Shown: positions 28,199 to 36,822 of the stretch, piece by piece | Numbering within the stretch: position 1 is the first letter of the stretch | Layout: every line of letters begins with the position of its first letter | Source of the DNA: CAIYRG01 sp963747255 | GTDB taxonomy: Bacteria > Pseudomonadota > Alphaproteobacteria > Micropepsales > Micropepsaceae | Direction: 5' to 3' | DNA length: 64,000 nucleotides | Assembly: GCA_963747255.1 (NCBI GenBank) | Contig: CAVVEG010000012.1 | Span: 186,001 to 250,000, forward strand | Program-made: the position numbers and the translations under genes | Notes under the pieces: generated by a model | Told to the model about the DNA's origin: nothing | The model's database searches: none | Seen by the model: only the letters and a program-made list of their open reading frames with translations

Positions 28199-30262
28199 TC
28201 ATGAATCCCCGATGCTGATGACGAGGTTGCGGAATTCGTCGATGCGCACCACCTGTCCCGGTGGAATCACCGTCGTTGCATCCAGCTGATCGATGATCGC
28301 CGGCCCGCCGAACAGATGGCCGACATCCAGCTTCTCCCGCTGGTAGACCGGGCAATCCAGCATCACTCCGCCAAAGCGCGCGCGGCGCAACTCACGCCGG
28401 GCCTCTGCCAGAGGACGGCCTTCATTGCGGAATTTTGGAAATTCAACCGAAGGGACACGGCCTACGCCGCACACCCGAAAGGAGACAATCTCGACCGTCT
28501 CATCCGGGGCAACGTGGCCAAACAGTCTGCGATGGGTTTCATCGAAGCTGTCGCGCAGTCTGAACAGGCTATCGCGTTCCAGCGTGGCGCCGCATGGAAT
28601 CGTCAATTCATAGCCCTGTCCCGCATATCTCAGATCGAGCGAGCGCTCCAGCAAGATGCGGACGGTCGGAAAGCCTTCATCGCGCAGATCGCGCATCGCC
28701 TGGCTCTCGAGTTCGGCAAAAGCGTTGCGCATCTCCTCCGCCGTGATACGGTTCAGCGGCACAATCCGTGAACGGATGTAATCGTGCCGCACATCCGACA
28801 TGAGAAGGCCCATGGCGGAATGCACGCCGGGATACAGCGGGACAATGATACCAGCCATGCCGAGCTCGGCCGCAATCGCACCGGCATGCAGCGGCCCCGC
28901 TCCGCCGAATGCGAGCAGGTGGAATTCCCGAAGATCGTGCCCCCGCATTGTGGAGATCGCCTTGATCGCTTCCTGCATCTTCACATTGATGATGCGGACT
29001 ATGCCTTCCGCTGCCTCAACCACGGTCAAACCGAGCCTTGCGGCAACCCCCGTTTCGACGGCGCGGTGCGCTGCGGCACTGTGCAGCCGCATCTGGCCAC
29101 CGAGAAAGTTGCCTTCGCTGAGATAGCCAAGCACCAGATTGCAATCGGTGATCGTCGCCTCGCTGCCTCCCCGTCCGTAGCACGCAGGGCCGGGTAGGGC
29201 CCCGGCGCTTTCCGGCCCAACGGCAAGCTGACCAAAGCGGTCGATGCGCGCAACGGTGCCGCCGCCTGCGCTGACCGTATGGATGTCCAGCATGGGAAGC
29301 GCGATATCGCGGCCTTCGATCTTTCCCCGGTGCTGGACTGCAGGCTCGCCGTTCCTGATCAGCGCCACGTCGCAGGAAGTGCCACCCATGTCGAAAGTGA
29401 CGAGGTTCTGAACTCCCGTCGCTCTCGCGACCTGCACTCCGGCGGTCACACCGCCCGCCGGACCGGAAAGCACGGTGGCAACCGCCTTTGCAGCGCTCGT
29501 GGAAAAATTCGCCATGCCACCGTTCGACTGCATGACATATTTCTGCTGCGTCGTTATTCCGGCTTCGCCCAGGCGCAGCTCAAGATTGCCGATATAGCGG
29601 GCCAGAATCGGCTGCAGATAGGCGTTCATCACCGTAGTTGACAGCCGGTAATATTCGCGGATTTGCGGCAGGATGTCCGATGAAAGCGACACGGCGCATC
29701 CGGGCATTTCGCGCGCGATAACCGCGCGGACGCGCTGTTCATGTTCGGGTCGCAGGAATGAGAACAGCAGACATACGGCAATCGACTCTGGCGAATGAAC
29801 CGCGAGCTCCCCCAGCGTTGACCTGAGCGCCGCTTCGTCCAGCGGCTGCAATACCTCTCCGGACGCCGAAACCCGCTCCACGACTTCGCCGGTCAGGATG
29901 GGCGGCACAAGCAGCGGGGGGCGATCAAAGAAAATGTCGAAAATCGCCGACCCATGCGGCCGGCACTGTTCGGCGACTTCGTAAATCCCGCGAAAACCCC
30001 GGGTTACCAGAAGCGCCGTTCGGACCCCTTTTCCCTCCAGAAGCGCATTCGTGCCGACGGTGGTACCGTGGCAGAAATAGCCGATATCGGACGCAGCGGC
30101 GCCCTTCTGCAGCAGAAGCGCAATTCCCGAAAGAATGGCACGTGAGGGATCGTCGGGGGTTGACGGCAGTTTCGCGATCGAAATCTGTTGTGCCTCTTCG
30201 TCAAAATAGACGAAATCCGAGAACGTCCCCCCGGTATCGACAGTCATTCGGTACAATGGCAT
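28199..30262 (-). CDS. hyuA: Hydantoinase A/oxoprolinase-family subunit
   Basis: A 687-residue ATP-binding subunit. Seen: the ASKHA phosphate-1 motif VDTGGTFSDFVYFD at the N-terminus, a second nucleotide motif VTFDMGGTSCDVALI near residue 290, and the conserved AFGGAGPLHAGAIA near 445. It phosphorylates the cyclic-amide substrate so that HyuB can open it. Start ATG is at 30262, with a second ATG five codons on. It heads the hyuA-hyuB-dehydrogenase-ABC unit; its promoter should lie between here and the small plus-strand gene region at 30486. Confidence 0.92.
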   Translation of the reverse strand: MPLYRMTVDTGGTFSDFVYFDEEAQQISIAKLPSTPDDPSRAILSGIALLLQKGAAASDIGYFCHGTTVGTNALLEGKGVRTALLVTRGFRGIYEVAEQCRPHGSAIFDIFFDRPPLLVPPILTGEVVERVSASGEVLQPLDEAALRSTLGELAVHSPESIAVCLLFSFLRPEHEQRVRAVIAREMPGCAVSLSSDILPQIREYYRLSTTVMNAYLQPILARYIGNLELRLGEAGITTQQKYVMQSNGGMANFSTSAAKAVATVLSGPAGGVTAGVQVARATGVQNLVTFDMGGTSCDVALIRNGEPAVQHRGKIEGRDIALPMLDIHTVSAGGGTVARIDRFGQLAVGPESAGALPGPACYGRGGSEATITDCNLVLGYLSEGNFLGGQMRLHSAAAHRAVETGVAARLGLTVVEAAEGIVRIINVKMQEAIKAISTMRGHDLREFHLLAFGGAGPLHAGAIAAELGMAGIIVPLYPGVHSAMGLLMSDVRHDYIRSRIVPLNRITAEEMRNAFAELESQAMRDLRDEGFPTVRILLERSLDLRYAGQGYELTIPCGATLERDSLFRLRDSFDETHRRLFGHVAPDETVEIVSFRVCGVGRVPSVEFPKFRNEGRPLAEARRELRRARFGGVMLDCPVYQREKLDVGHLFGGPAIIDQLDATTVIPPGQVVRIDEFRNLVISIGDS

Positions 30263-30485
30263 GGCAAATTCGGGCGTGTTGTCACTTCCTGACCCGGTTT
30301 AGCGTGGCGACATTCGGGCAACAAGCCGCGCCTTCACTGCACGCATTGACGACCGGTCGCAAAATTGAACCCCAACGAAGTCGTGATGCGGCGGAGTGCC
30401 GCTATTCCCTCCGGTCGGATTCGAAATTACTGCCGGATGTGCTAATGCGGCCATACGGCGTGAAATCCAGCAGGGGTTGAAACCG

Positions 30486-30740
30486 GTGCTTTGGTATAGT
30501 CTGTGGTTTGCACTCGCGATCGCGTTGTTTGGCGTGGTCATTGCCATGTTCATCCAGGATATCGAACGTCTCAGCCGAAGAGAGCCCCTGAGGATTCCCT
30601 TCATCGGCGTGGCCCATCCCGGCGATCTGACTTACCCGCTCGCGGTGATGGAGTTGTTTGGTCCTTACCTGACACTCGGCGCCGCAATTACGTTTTTTCT
30701 GGGCTTTTCCGTTTATCTTGCGATTTTCACGGGATCGTAA
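30486..30740 (+). CDS. Small two-helix membrane protein, unknown function
   Basis: GTG at 30486 gives 84 residues starting LWYSLWFALAIALFGVVIAMFI (first helix), then a charged linker QDIERLSRREPLRIP, and a second helix at about residues 60-82. AGCAGGGG near 30468-30475 could serve as ribosome-binding site. An ATG at 30396 would add 30 residues of less typical sequence. The gene is convergent with the VOC gene that ends at 30747, and its upstream part overlaps the region that must hold the hyuA promoter. I do not recognise the family. Confidence 0.5.
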   Translation: MLWYSLWFALAIALFGVVIAMFIQDIERLSRREPLRIPFIGVAHPGDLTYPLAVMELFGPYLTLGAAITFFLGFSVYLAIFTGS

Positions 30741-30746
30741 AGCACC

Positions 30747-31553
30747 TCAGGCGGCTTTCTCCGCGAGATCGATATGGACGCCTTCAATGTCCGTGAGTTG
30801 AAATGAGCCCAGCGGACATTTCTGCAGCAATCTCAACCTGGCCTCTCCTTCCGGTCCAAAGCCGATTGCGCGTCCGCGCATATGCGGGTTCTCGCCGGTC
30901 AGAAACTCCATATCGCGCTTCACCTGATCGATGCTCTCAACGCTGAATCCAATATGGTCCAGACCTGTGCGCGCCGGATCCTGAGCATAAAAGTCGGCAA
31001 TTTTCCACGGAATGATCAGCAGCGTCACCCGCCCGTCGGTCAGGTGAAAATTTTCGTCTCCCGGCCGGTCAAGCAAACTCAGTCCAAAAACCTCGGCGTA
31101 GAAATCGGCGCAACGCCTGGCATGCCGGGTACGCAAGGCGATATGGCTGATCGTGCGCTTTTGCACCCATTCGTTTTCGGCGTAGATGTCTTTCTGTTCC
31201 GCCGAATTCCGTTCCGAAAGATCGAAAATATTGGTGTCCGGATCGTGCGCGCTGAACGCAGCATAGGGCCGGATCGGGGGACGCTTCACCGCGCTCAATG
31301 AACGATCGAAGCGCTCGATCCGGGCAAGCGTTTCCGCCAGTTCATCCACTTCAATGCCGAAATGATCGAGCCCGCTATACCGCCCGTCCCGGCGCGGAAT
31401 GCAGTTCAGTCCCACATAGCCGTCTCCGAGCACGACGGAACGCGCCGGACGCGGCTTGCTTGAGGTTTTCATGCCAAACAGAGATTCGTAGAAACGTCCA
31501 TTCACGGCATAATAGTCGCTGGCGATTGCGACATGGTTGACGCGAGCAGCCAT
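30747..31553 (-). CDS. Double-VOC (glyoxalase/extradiol dioxygenase-like) protein 1
   Basis: The ATG at 31553 gives 268 residues, 2 bases after the stop of its paralogue. Two VOC modules are visible: RVNHVAIASDYYAVNGRFYESLFG (about residues 4-27) and ISHIALRTRHARRCADFYAEVFGL (about 134-158). Each begins with a His in its first strand, and a later LDHFGIEVD or LDHIGFSVE contributes more possible ligands. The architecture is that of extradiol dioxygenases and related metal enzymes. It is probably co-transcribed with its neighbour. A dioxygenase or ring-processing role is possible; a non-enzymatic role is not excluded. Confidence 0.85.
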   Translation of the reverse strand: MAARVNHVAIASDYYAVNGRFYESLFGMKTSSKPRPARSVVLGDGYVGLNCIPRRDGRYSGLDHFGIEVDELAETLARIERFDRSLSAVKRPPIRPYAAFSAHDPDTNIFDLSERNSAEQKDIYAENEWVQKRTISHIALRTRHARRCADFYAEVFGLSLLDRPGDENFHLTDGRVTLLIIPWKIADFYAQDPARTGLDHIGFSVESIDQVKRDMEFLTGENPHMRGRAIGFGPEGEARLRLLQKCPLGSFQLTDIEGVHIDLAEKAA

Positions 31554-31555
31554 TT

Positions 31556-32374
31556 TCAGTGCGCTTCGCCGTTGCGGACGTCGAGATAGACGCCCTCGAT
31601 ATCCGTGAAATGGTGCCGGCCAAACGGACACTGTTTGAACAGCTTCAGGCGCGCCTCACCTTCGCTTCCGTAACCGAGCGCGCGGCCACGCATATGGGGA
31701 TTTTCGCCGGTAAGAAAAACAAGATCCCGCTTTACGGCATCGACGCTTTCGACTTTGAAGCCGATATGATCGAGGCCCAGCCGCGCCGGATCCATTCCGT
31801 CATAATCCGACAGCCTCCACTGGATTACAGCGAGCGTCACGCGCCCGTCCGAAAGGTAATAGTTCCCGTCAGCCGGCCGGTTCAGCAGCGGCAGCCCGAA
31901 CACTTCGGCATAGAAGTGTGCGCAGCGCTCGGCGTTCCGCGTGCGCAGGGCAATATGATCGATGAAGCGCGGGCGCGCTTCCTGACCATTATTCTCCGCG
32001 TATACATCCTTCTGAAATCCGATATTACGCTGCGAGAGATCGAAGATGTTCGTGTCCGGATCATGCGCGCTGTATGCCGCATAGGGCCGAATGGGCGGTC
32101 GCTTCAGCGCCGATAGCTCCGGATCGAATTTCTGCATGCGAGCAACGGTGTCCTCGATATCGTCCACCTCGATCCCAAAATGGTCGAGCCCGGCGGTTCG
32201 ACCATCACGTCTTGGAATATGGGTCATTCCGACATAGCCGTCGCCGAGCGAAATCGCGCGTTCGGGCGGCAATGTCTTCTTGCCCGGCCGCATGCCGAAC
32301 AGGGCCTCGTAAAACCGTGCATTCGTCGCGTAATAGTCGCTCGTAATGGCAACATGATTGATTCGCGCAGACAT
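31556..32374 (-). CDS. Double-VOC (glyoxalase/extradiol dioxygenase-like) protein 2
   Basis: A 272-residue tandem paralogue of the downstream gene, similar along its whole length. For example, ARINHVAITSDYYATNARFYEALFGM and PPIRPYAAYSAHDPDTNIFDLS match nearly word for word. It has two VOC modules with a His at the head of each. It is the first gene of the minus-strand unit, divergent from the DUF2848 gene. The duplication suggests either a heteromeric enzyme or two related substrates. Confidence 0.85.
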   Translation of the reverse strand: MSARINHVAITSDYYATNARFYEALFGMRPGKKTLPPERAISLGDGYVGMTHIPRRDGRTAGLDHFGIEVDDIEDTVARMQKFDPELSALKRPPIRPYAAYSAHDPDTNIFDLSQRNIGFQKDVYAENNGQEARPRFIDHIALRTRNAERCAHFYAEVFGLPLLNRPADGNYYLSDGRVTLAVIQWRLSDYDGMDPARLGLDHIGFKVESVDAVKRDLVFLTGENPHMRGRALGYGSEGEARLKLFKQCPFGRHHFTDIEGVYLDVRNGEAH

Positions 32375-32437
32375 GCCGCTCTCCCTGTGGGCCGATGATT
32401 GTGTACCAATCCGCCCATGTTGTCAGCGACGGTATTG

Positions 32438-32449
32438 CGTCATTTGACG
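32438..32449. promoter_or_regulatory. Candidate operator, short inverted repeat in divergent promoter region
   Basis: CGTCA (32438-32442) and TGACG (32445-32449) are perfect arms around TT, between the divergent VOC gene (starts 32374) and DUF2848 gene (starts 32501). The position suits a regulator controlling both directions, but the repeat is short enough to occur by chance. Confidence 0.25.
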
Positions 32450-32500
32450 GTTTTCTACACCTATGTCATTGCAAACCGGAGCTTTTCCGATGAGGTGACC

Positions 32501-33193
32501 ATGGCTGGCCGGACCTTTTCCTTTGCCCTGCAATCAGGATCGGCCGAACCCGCCCGCACCCGGTTCACCATCGATAATCTGATCATCGCAGGCTGGACCG
32601 GGCGTGATCCTGCCGCGGTCGAACATCATATCAGGGAGCTTGAGGCAATTGGGGTCAGAAGGCCGTCCGCCGTACCGATGTTTTATCGCGTTTCGGTCGC
32701 GAGGCTGACCACCGACTCATCGATTCAGGTTTTGGGTGAGCATTCGAGCGGCGAAGTTGAATTCGCGCTTCTGAAAGCGCAAGGCAGGCTGTGGGTTGGA
32801 ACGGGTTCCGACCACACTGACCGTGAGGCCGAAACCCACGGGGTCGCGCTTTCCAAGCAGATGTGCGAAAAACCGGTGGCCACGTCGTTCTGGCTTTTCG
32901 ACGATGTTGCCGGGCATTGGGACAAGTTGATCCTGAGGTCCTATGCAACGATCGACGGCAATCGCGCGCTCTACCAGGAGGGCTCAGTCAGCACGATCTT
33001 GCACCCCGAAGATCTGCTCGCCCGCTTCGGACGGAGCGGCATCGCGGAAGGTACCATCATGTTCTGCGGCACACTTGCCGCGCATGGCGGCGTCAGACCT
33101 GCCGATCGCTTTGATTTCGAACTTGAAGACCCCGTATCGAGAAGAAAAATCGCACATGGTTACGACATCTTCACTCTGCCGGTTTCCGGCTGA
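32501..33193 (+). CDS. DUF2848 family protein
   Basis: The ATG at 32501 with GAGG 5 bases upstream gives 230 residues. An upstream in-frame start at 32399 lies within the divergent promoter region and is less likely. The sequence has TIDNLIIAGWTGRDPAAVEHHIRELEAIGV, PMFYRVSVARLTTDSSIQVLG and VGTGSDHTDREAE, which I match to the DUF2848 family, seen in proteobacterial catabolic clusters. Structure and reaction are unknown to me; SGEVEF and SDHTD look like possible active-site stretches. It heads a three-gene plus-strand unit with a cupin and an NMT1-like protein. Confidence 0.75.
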   Translation: MAGRTFSFALQSGSAEPARTRFTIDNLIIAGWTGRDPAAVEHHIRELEAIGVRRPSAVPMFYRVSVARLTTDSSIQVLGEHSSGEVEFALLKAQGRLWVGTGSDHTDREAETHGVALSKQMCEKPVATSFWLFDDVAGHWDKLILRSYATIDGNRALYQEGSVSTILHPEDLLARFGRSGIAEGTIMFCGTLAAHGGVRPADRFDFELEDPVSRRKIAHGYDIFTLPVSG

Positions 33194-33207
33194 GCAGGAT
33201 CAGCACG

Positions 33208-33603
33208 ATGCCAATGAACAAGCCGCACATTGAGTTTCTCAGCCTTGATATGCAGTCCGGCTGGGCGACACCGGAGGGATATCCAGACGGTATCAAACAG
33301 AAGATTCTGGCCAGCGATATTAACGAAACCGGAAAAACCGGCAGCCGAACCCGGCTGCTGCGTTTCGATCCGGGCGTGTTCACGACCGCGCCTTTCGTGC
33401 ACGACCATTGGGAAGAGGTTTATCTGATCTCCGGCGACTTGACGGTCGGCAATGATGCCCGCGGCAATGGCGGCGAGTCATTTCTCAGCCCGACCTATGC
33501 GTGCCGCCCGCCAGGCGTGCATCACGGCCCGTTCAAATCTGAAAAAGGCTGCATGCTGTTCGAAATCCATTACTACGACGAAAGCCGGAAACAGCTCGCA
33601 TGA
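33208..33603 (+). CDS. Cupin-domain protein
   Basis: A 131-residue single-cupin protein. Motif 1 is visible as PFVHDHWEEVYLISGDL and motif 2 as PPGVHHGPFKSEKGCMLFEIHYYD, with His/His/Glu and a later His as likely metal ligands. The fold would be a small beta-barrel enzyme or sensor. Its stop overlaps the next start (33600-33603), so it is co-translated with the NMT1-like protein. An alternative start ATG lies two codons on. The family is functionally diverse, and no substrate is assigned. Confidence 0.85.
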   Translation: MPMNKPHIEFLSLDMQSGWATPEGYPDGIKQKILASDINETGKTGSRTRLLRFDPGVFTTAPFVHDHWEEVYLISGDLTVGNDARGNGGESFLSPTYACRPPGVHHGPFKSEKGCMLFEIHYYDESRKQLA

Positions 33604-34535
33604 CGAGACCGGTGAAACTCGCGGTCCCGGATCTGATTTCGAATTCCTATTTCCCCGCCGTCGCGGCCGTCGAACTTGGGTTTTTTCGCGCCGAAGGTGT
33701 GGACGCCTCCATTGAACTGATTTTTCCGGTCGACAGGGCCTATGCCGCGCTGAAAGACGGCCATGTCGATTTCGTCGGGGGTTCTGCGCATTCCGCTTTG
33801 GCCGCATTCCCCGAATGGCAAGGCGTAAAACTGCTCTGTGCGCAAGGCCAGGGCATGTACTGGTTCCTGGTGATGGATGCCCGCCTGAATGCGCCCCGTG
33901 GGGATCTTGACTGCGTCAAAGGTCGGCGCATCGGCGCCGCGCCATGGGTCGATTTGGGTTTGCGCCGGCTGTTGATCGAAGCCGGAATCGATATTGCGCG
34001 CGATGAGGTGCGGATCGCTCCCGTACCGGGCACGCAGGGCGCAGGTGTGAATTTCGGCGTGACTGCCGCGAAAGCGCTGCAGCAACATCTGATCGATGGT
34101 TTCTGGGCAAACGGAATGGGTGCCGAAACGGCCGTTCGCAGCGGTGCAGGGACAGTTGTCCTCGACATCAGGCGCGGTGACGGCCCGAAACCCTGCTTCA
34201 ATTATACGATGGCATCCATCGCAGCGACCGATCGCCTGATCGACTCAGAGCCCGTGCTGGCCACGGCAGCGATACGCGCGGTCGTGAAAGCCCAGGACGC
34301 ACTGCGTGCCGACCCCGCTCGCGCAACCGCCATTGGGCAAAGACTCTTTCCGGCCAACGAAGCCGCTTTGATCGCCGAACTGATCGAACGCGATATTCCT
34401 TTCTATGACCCGGCGATTTCGCCAGAATTCGTCGCCGGCATAAATCAATTCTCGCGTGACGTGGGAATTCTAACGGGCGGCCCTGTTTACACGGACGTGG
34501 TCGCAGCACAATTCAGCCAATTCTGGCGCGCCTGA
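33600..34535 (+). CDS. NMT1/THI5-like substrate-binding protein lacking a signal peptide
   Basis: A 311-residue protein. LAVPDLISNSYFPAVAAVELGFFRAEGVDASIELIF, followed by LKDGHVDFVGGSAHSALAAF and GRRIGAAPWVDLGLRRLLIEAGID, is the NMT1/THI5 binding-protein pattern. The start is fixed by the ATGA overlap with the cupin gene, and the mature-like sequence begins at residue 5, so no export signal is present. It may act in the cytoplasm as a sensor or enzyme-like protein, or be exported by another route. It ends 2 bases from the convergent egtB-egtD gene. Confidence 0.8.
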   Translation: MTRPVKLAVPDLISNSYFPAVAAVELGFFRAEGVDASIELIFPVDRAYAALKDGHVDFVGGSAHSALAAFPEWQGVKLLCAQGQGMYWFLVMDARLNAPRGDLDCVKGRRIGAAPWVDLGLRRLLIEAGIDIARDEVRIAPVPGTQGAGVNFGVTAAKALQQHLIDGFWANGMGAETAVRSGAGTVVLDIRRGDGPKPCFNYTMASIAATDRLIDSEPVLATAAIRAVVKAQDALRADPARATAIGQRLFPANEAALIAELIERDIPFYDPAISPEFVAGINQFSRDVGILTGGPVYTDVVAAQFSQFWRA

Positions 34536-34537
34536 GT

Positions 34538-36760
34538 TCAAATTGCATCGAGCCAGTGCAGGCTGAACCGCTGCCCGGCATCGCACCAGACCTTTCGCGG
34601 ATTGAAACCCGCGGAGAGGGCAAGATCGCGAAATCCGTCAATCGTGTATTTATAGGAATATTCGGTAAGAACCGCCTCGCCTTGCGCAAAGTTGAAGCTG
34701 CGCCCGCCAACCGCAATCTCCTGTTGAATTGAACTGACCAGGTACATTTCTACGCGCTGCCGAACGGGATTGTAGAGCGCGTAATGGGAAAATCGTGAAA
34801 GGTCGAAGTGCCCTTGTGCTTCACGATTGGCGCGCTGAAGCAGATTGAGGTTGAACGCCGCTGTCACTCCTGCGGAATCATTGTAGGCGGTATGCAATAC
34901 CGCCGGATCTTTCACCAGGTCCACGCCAATCAGCAACGCTCCTCGCCGAAGCACTGCGGCAGCGCGGATGAGAAACTCGCGTGCTTCCGCAGGACTGAAA
35001 TTGCCGATGGTCGAACCCGGAAAGAACCCGAGCCGGCGCGCCCGCGATGACATGGGCCATCGCAATTCGCCGGCAAAATCACAGGCGAGAGGATGAATTT
35101 CCAGATGCGGGAACGCCTCTCTCAGCCGCCTTGCCGCCCTGTCAAGCCAGGCCACGGAAATATCCATCGGAATGTAAGCGCGCGGGCGTTCCAGTACATC
35201 CAGCAGTATACAAATCTTCTCTCCCGCGCCGGCGCCAAATTCCATGATTTCGACCTCGGGTCCTGCCAAAGCCGCGATTTCAGGGGCATGCACCCGGAGC
35301 AACGACAGTTCAACACGGGTCGGGTAGTATTCCGGAAGCGCACAGATTTTTTCAAACAGACGCGCGCCATCGGCGTCGTAAAAATACTTGCAGGGAATGG
35401 CTTTGGGCGTTCGACTCAACCCGTCCATCAGGTCATCCCGGAAGCCATCGTTTACGGCCAATCGGGCGAGCGCAAAACCATCTTCGGGTGCGGTTTTCAT
35501 GCATCCTCCGCAGAGTCGAATTCCGGAGAACTGCCAGCGGGCCGGTGGTGGAAAAAAGTTGCGATAACCTGGCCGGATATGGTCCACAGGCGTTACGCAG
35601 GATCCCCCGCGAAGCACCATCTGGCCGCACATGAACTTGCCGCTATACTCCGACGCAATTCCGGACCAAGGCTTGAATCCCGGGTAGGGTTCATAGCCCG
35701 AACGCGTCCATTCCCATGCGTCACCATAGAATTGGCTTTTGCCCCACTCCGCGGTTTCAGGGTGCAGGTGCGCCGAGTCCAGCAAATTTCCCCTCACCGG
35801 ATCATTTGCCGCCGCGGCTTCCCATTCAAATTCGGTCGGAAGGCGCTTGCCGCACCAACGGGCATATGCATCCGCTTCATAGAAACTGACATGCACCACC
35901 GGCTCCCCGGACCGAAACGGCTGAATCCCATTGAGCGTAAACAGCTGCCAATTGCCCGCCCTTTCGATCCAATAGAGCGGCGCCCGAATCCGTTGCGTTT
36001 GCACAAAATTCCAGCCATCCGACAGCCAGAACTCGGGGCGGTCATAGCCACCGTCCTCCATGAACCGCAGATATTCACCGCAGTTGGTCAGTCGTGAAGC
36101 CAGCCTGAATGGCGCAAGCAAAACGCGATGGCGGGGTTGCTCGTTGTCAAAAGCAAAATTATCGGGCGCGCTGCCGATCCAGTCAATTCCCCCTGCATAC
36201 TCCCGCCAGGAAAGCTGGTCTGCGCCCGCTTCTGACCTGTTGTGCCGCTCCACATAGGCCGGCAACAGCGGATTGCAGGAAAGCGCGTGCTTGATATCGG
36301 TCAAAATCAATTCCTGATGCTGCTGTTCGTGCTGCACTCCGATTTCGCACGCCCAGCCGATCTGAGTGCTCCAGCCACCCTCCAGCAGACGTCGCATCGC
36401 CAGATCGACATGGCGCCTGTAGCCCATAATGTCTCCACAGGAAGGCCGCGTGATCAGTCCCCGCTGCGGCCGCGGATGGCGATCGCCAAGAAACTCATAA
36501 TAGGAATTGAAGAGGTATCCGTATCTTTCGTCGTACGGCCTATATCCCGCCATGAATCGCGCGAGCACGAGCGTCTCAAAAAACCAGCTCGTGTGCGCCA
36601 GATGCCATTTCACCGGGCTTGCGTCCGGCATCGACTGGACGCACTGATCCTCGGCACTCAGGGGAGCCGCCAGCGCTTCAGTCAGCATACGGACTGTTAA
36701 AAAGCGGCCCGCCAGGTCGGCACCGGAATCCACCGCGGGTTTTGGAGCGTTGCGGGACAT
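34538..36760 (-). CDS. egtB-egtD: Ergothioneine synthesis: EgtB-EgtD read as one frame
   Basis: A 740-codon frame. Residues 1-420 are EgtB, the iron-dependent sulfoxide synthase: a DinB-like His cluster (WHLAHTSWFFE, HEQQHQELILTDIKHAL) and a formylglycine-type domain with GGSCVTPVDHIRPGYRNFF. Residues from about 421 are EgtD, the histidine trimethyltransferase (DGLSRTPKAIPCKYFYDADG, EFGAGAGEKICILLD, GFFPGSTIGNF). Together with gamma-glutamyl steps they make ergothioneine, an antioxidant. The join is suspicious: without the base at 35512, egtB ends RLAEDA-stop, and that stop overlaps an ATG at 35500 as ATGA, giving a normal 320-residue EgtD. So these may be two coupled genes. Located 62 bases after pgl. 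Confidence 0.9.
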   Translation of the reverse strand: MSRNAPKPAVDSGADLAGRFLTVRMLTEALAAPLSAEDQCVQSMPDASPVKWHLAHTSWFFETLVLARFMAGYRPYDERYGYLFNSYYEFLGDRHPRPQRGLITRPSCGDIMGYRRHVDLAMRRLLEGGWSTQIGWACEIGVQHEQQHQELILTDIKHALSCNPLLPAYVERHNRSEAGADQLSWREYAGGIDWIGSAPDNFAFDNEQPRHRVLLAPFRLASRLTNCGEYLRFMEDGGYDRPEFWLSDGWNFVQTQRIRAPLYWIERAGNWQLFTLNGIQPFRSGEPVVHVSFYEADAYARWCGKRLPTEFEWEAAAANDPVRGNLLDSAHLHPETAEWGKSQFYGDAWEWTRSGYEPYPGFKPWSGIASEYSGKFMCGQMVLRGGSCVTPVDHIRPGYRNFFPPPARWQFSGIRLCGGCMKTAPEDGFALARLAVNDGFRDDLMDGLSRTPKAIPCKYFYDADGARLFEKICALPEYYPTRVELSLLRVHAPEIAALAGPEVEIMEFGAGAGEKICILLDVLERPRAYIPMDISVAWLDRAARRLREAFPHLEIHPLACDFAGELRWPMSSRARRLGFFPGSTIGNFSPAEAREFLIRAAAVLRRGALLIGVDLVKDPAVLHTAYNDSAGVTAAFNLNLLQRANREAQGHFDLSRFSHYALYNPVRQRVEMYLVSSIQQEIAVGGRSFNFAQGEAVLTEYSYKYTIDGFRDLALSAGFNPRKVWCDAGQRFSLHWLDAI

Positions 36761-36822
36761 TTGTCTGTCCTTGCAAAGAGGAACAGGCCGCAGGCAGGCG
36801 CGGCCACGAAAACTATACGTTG

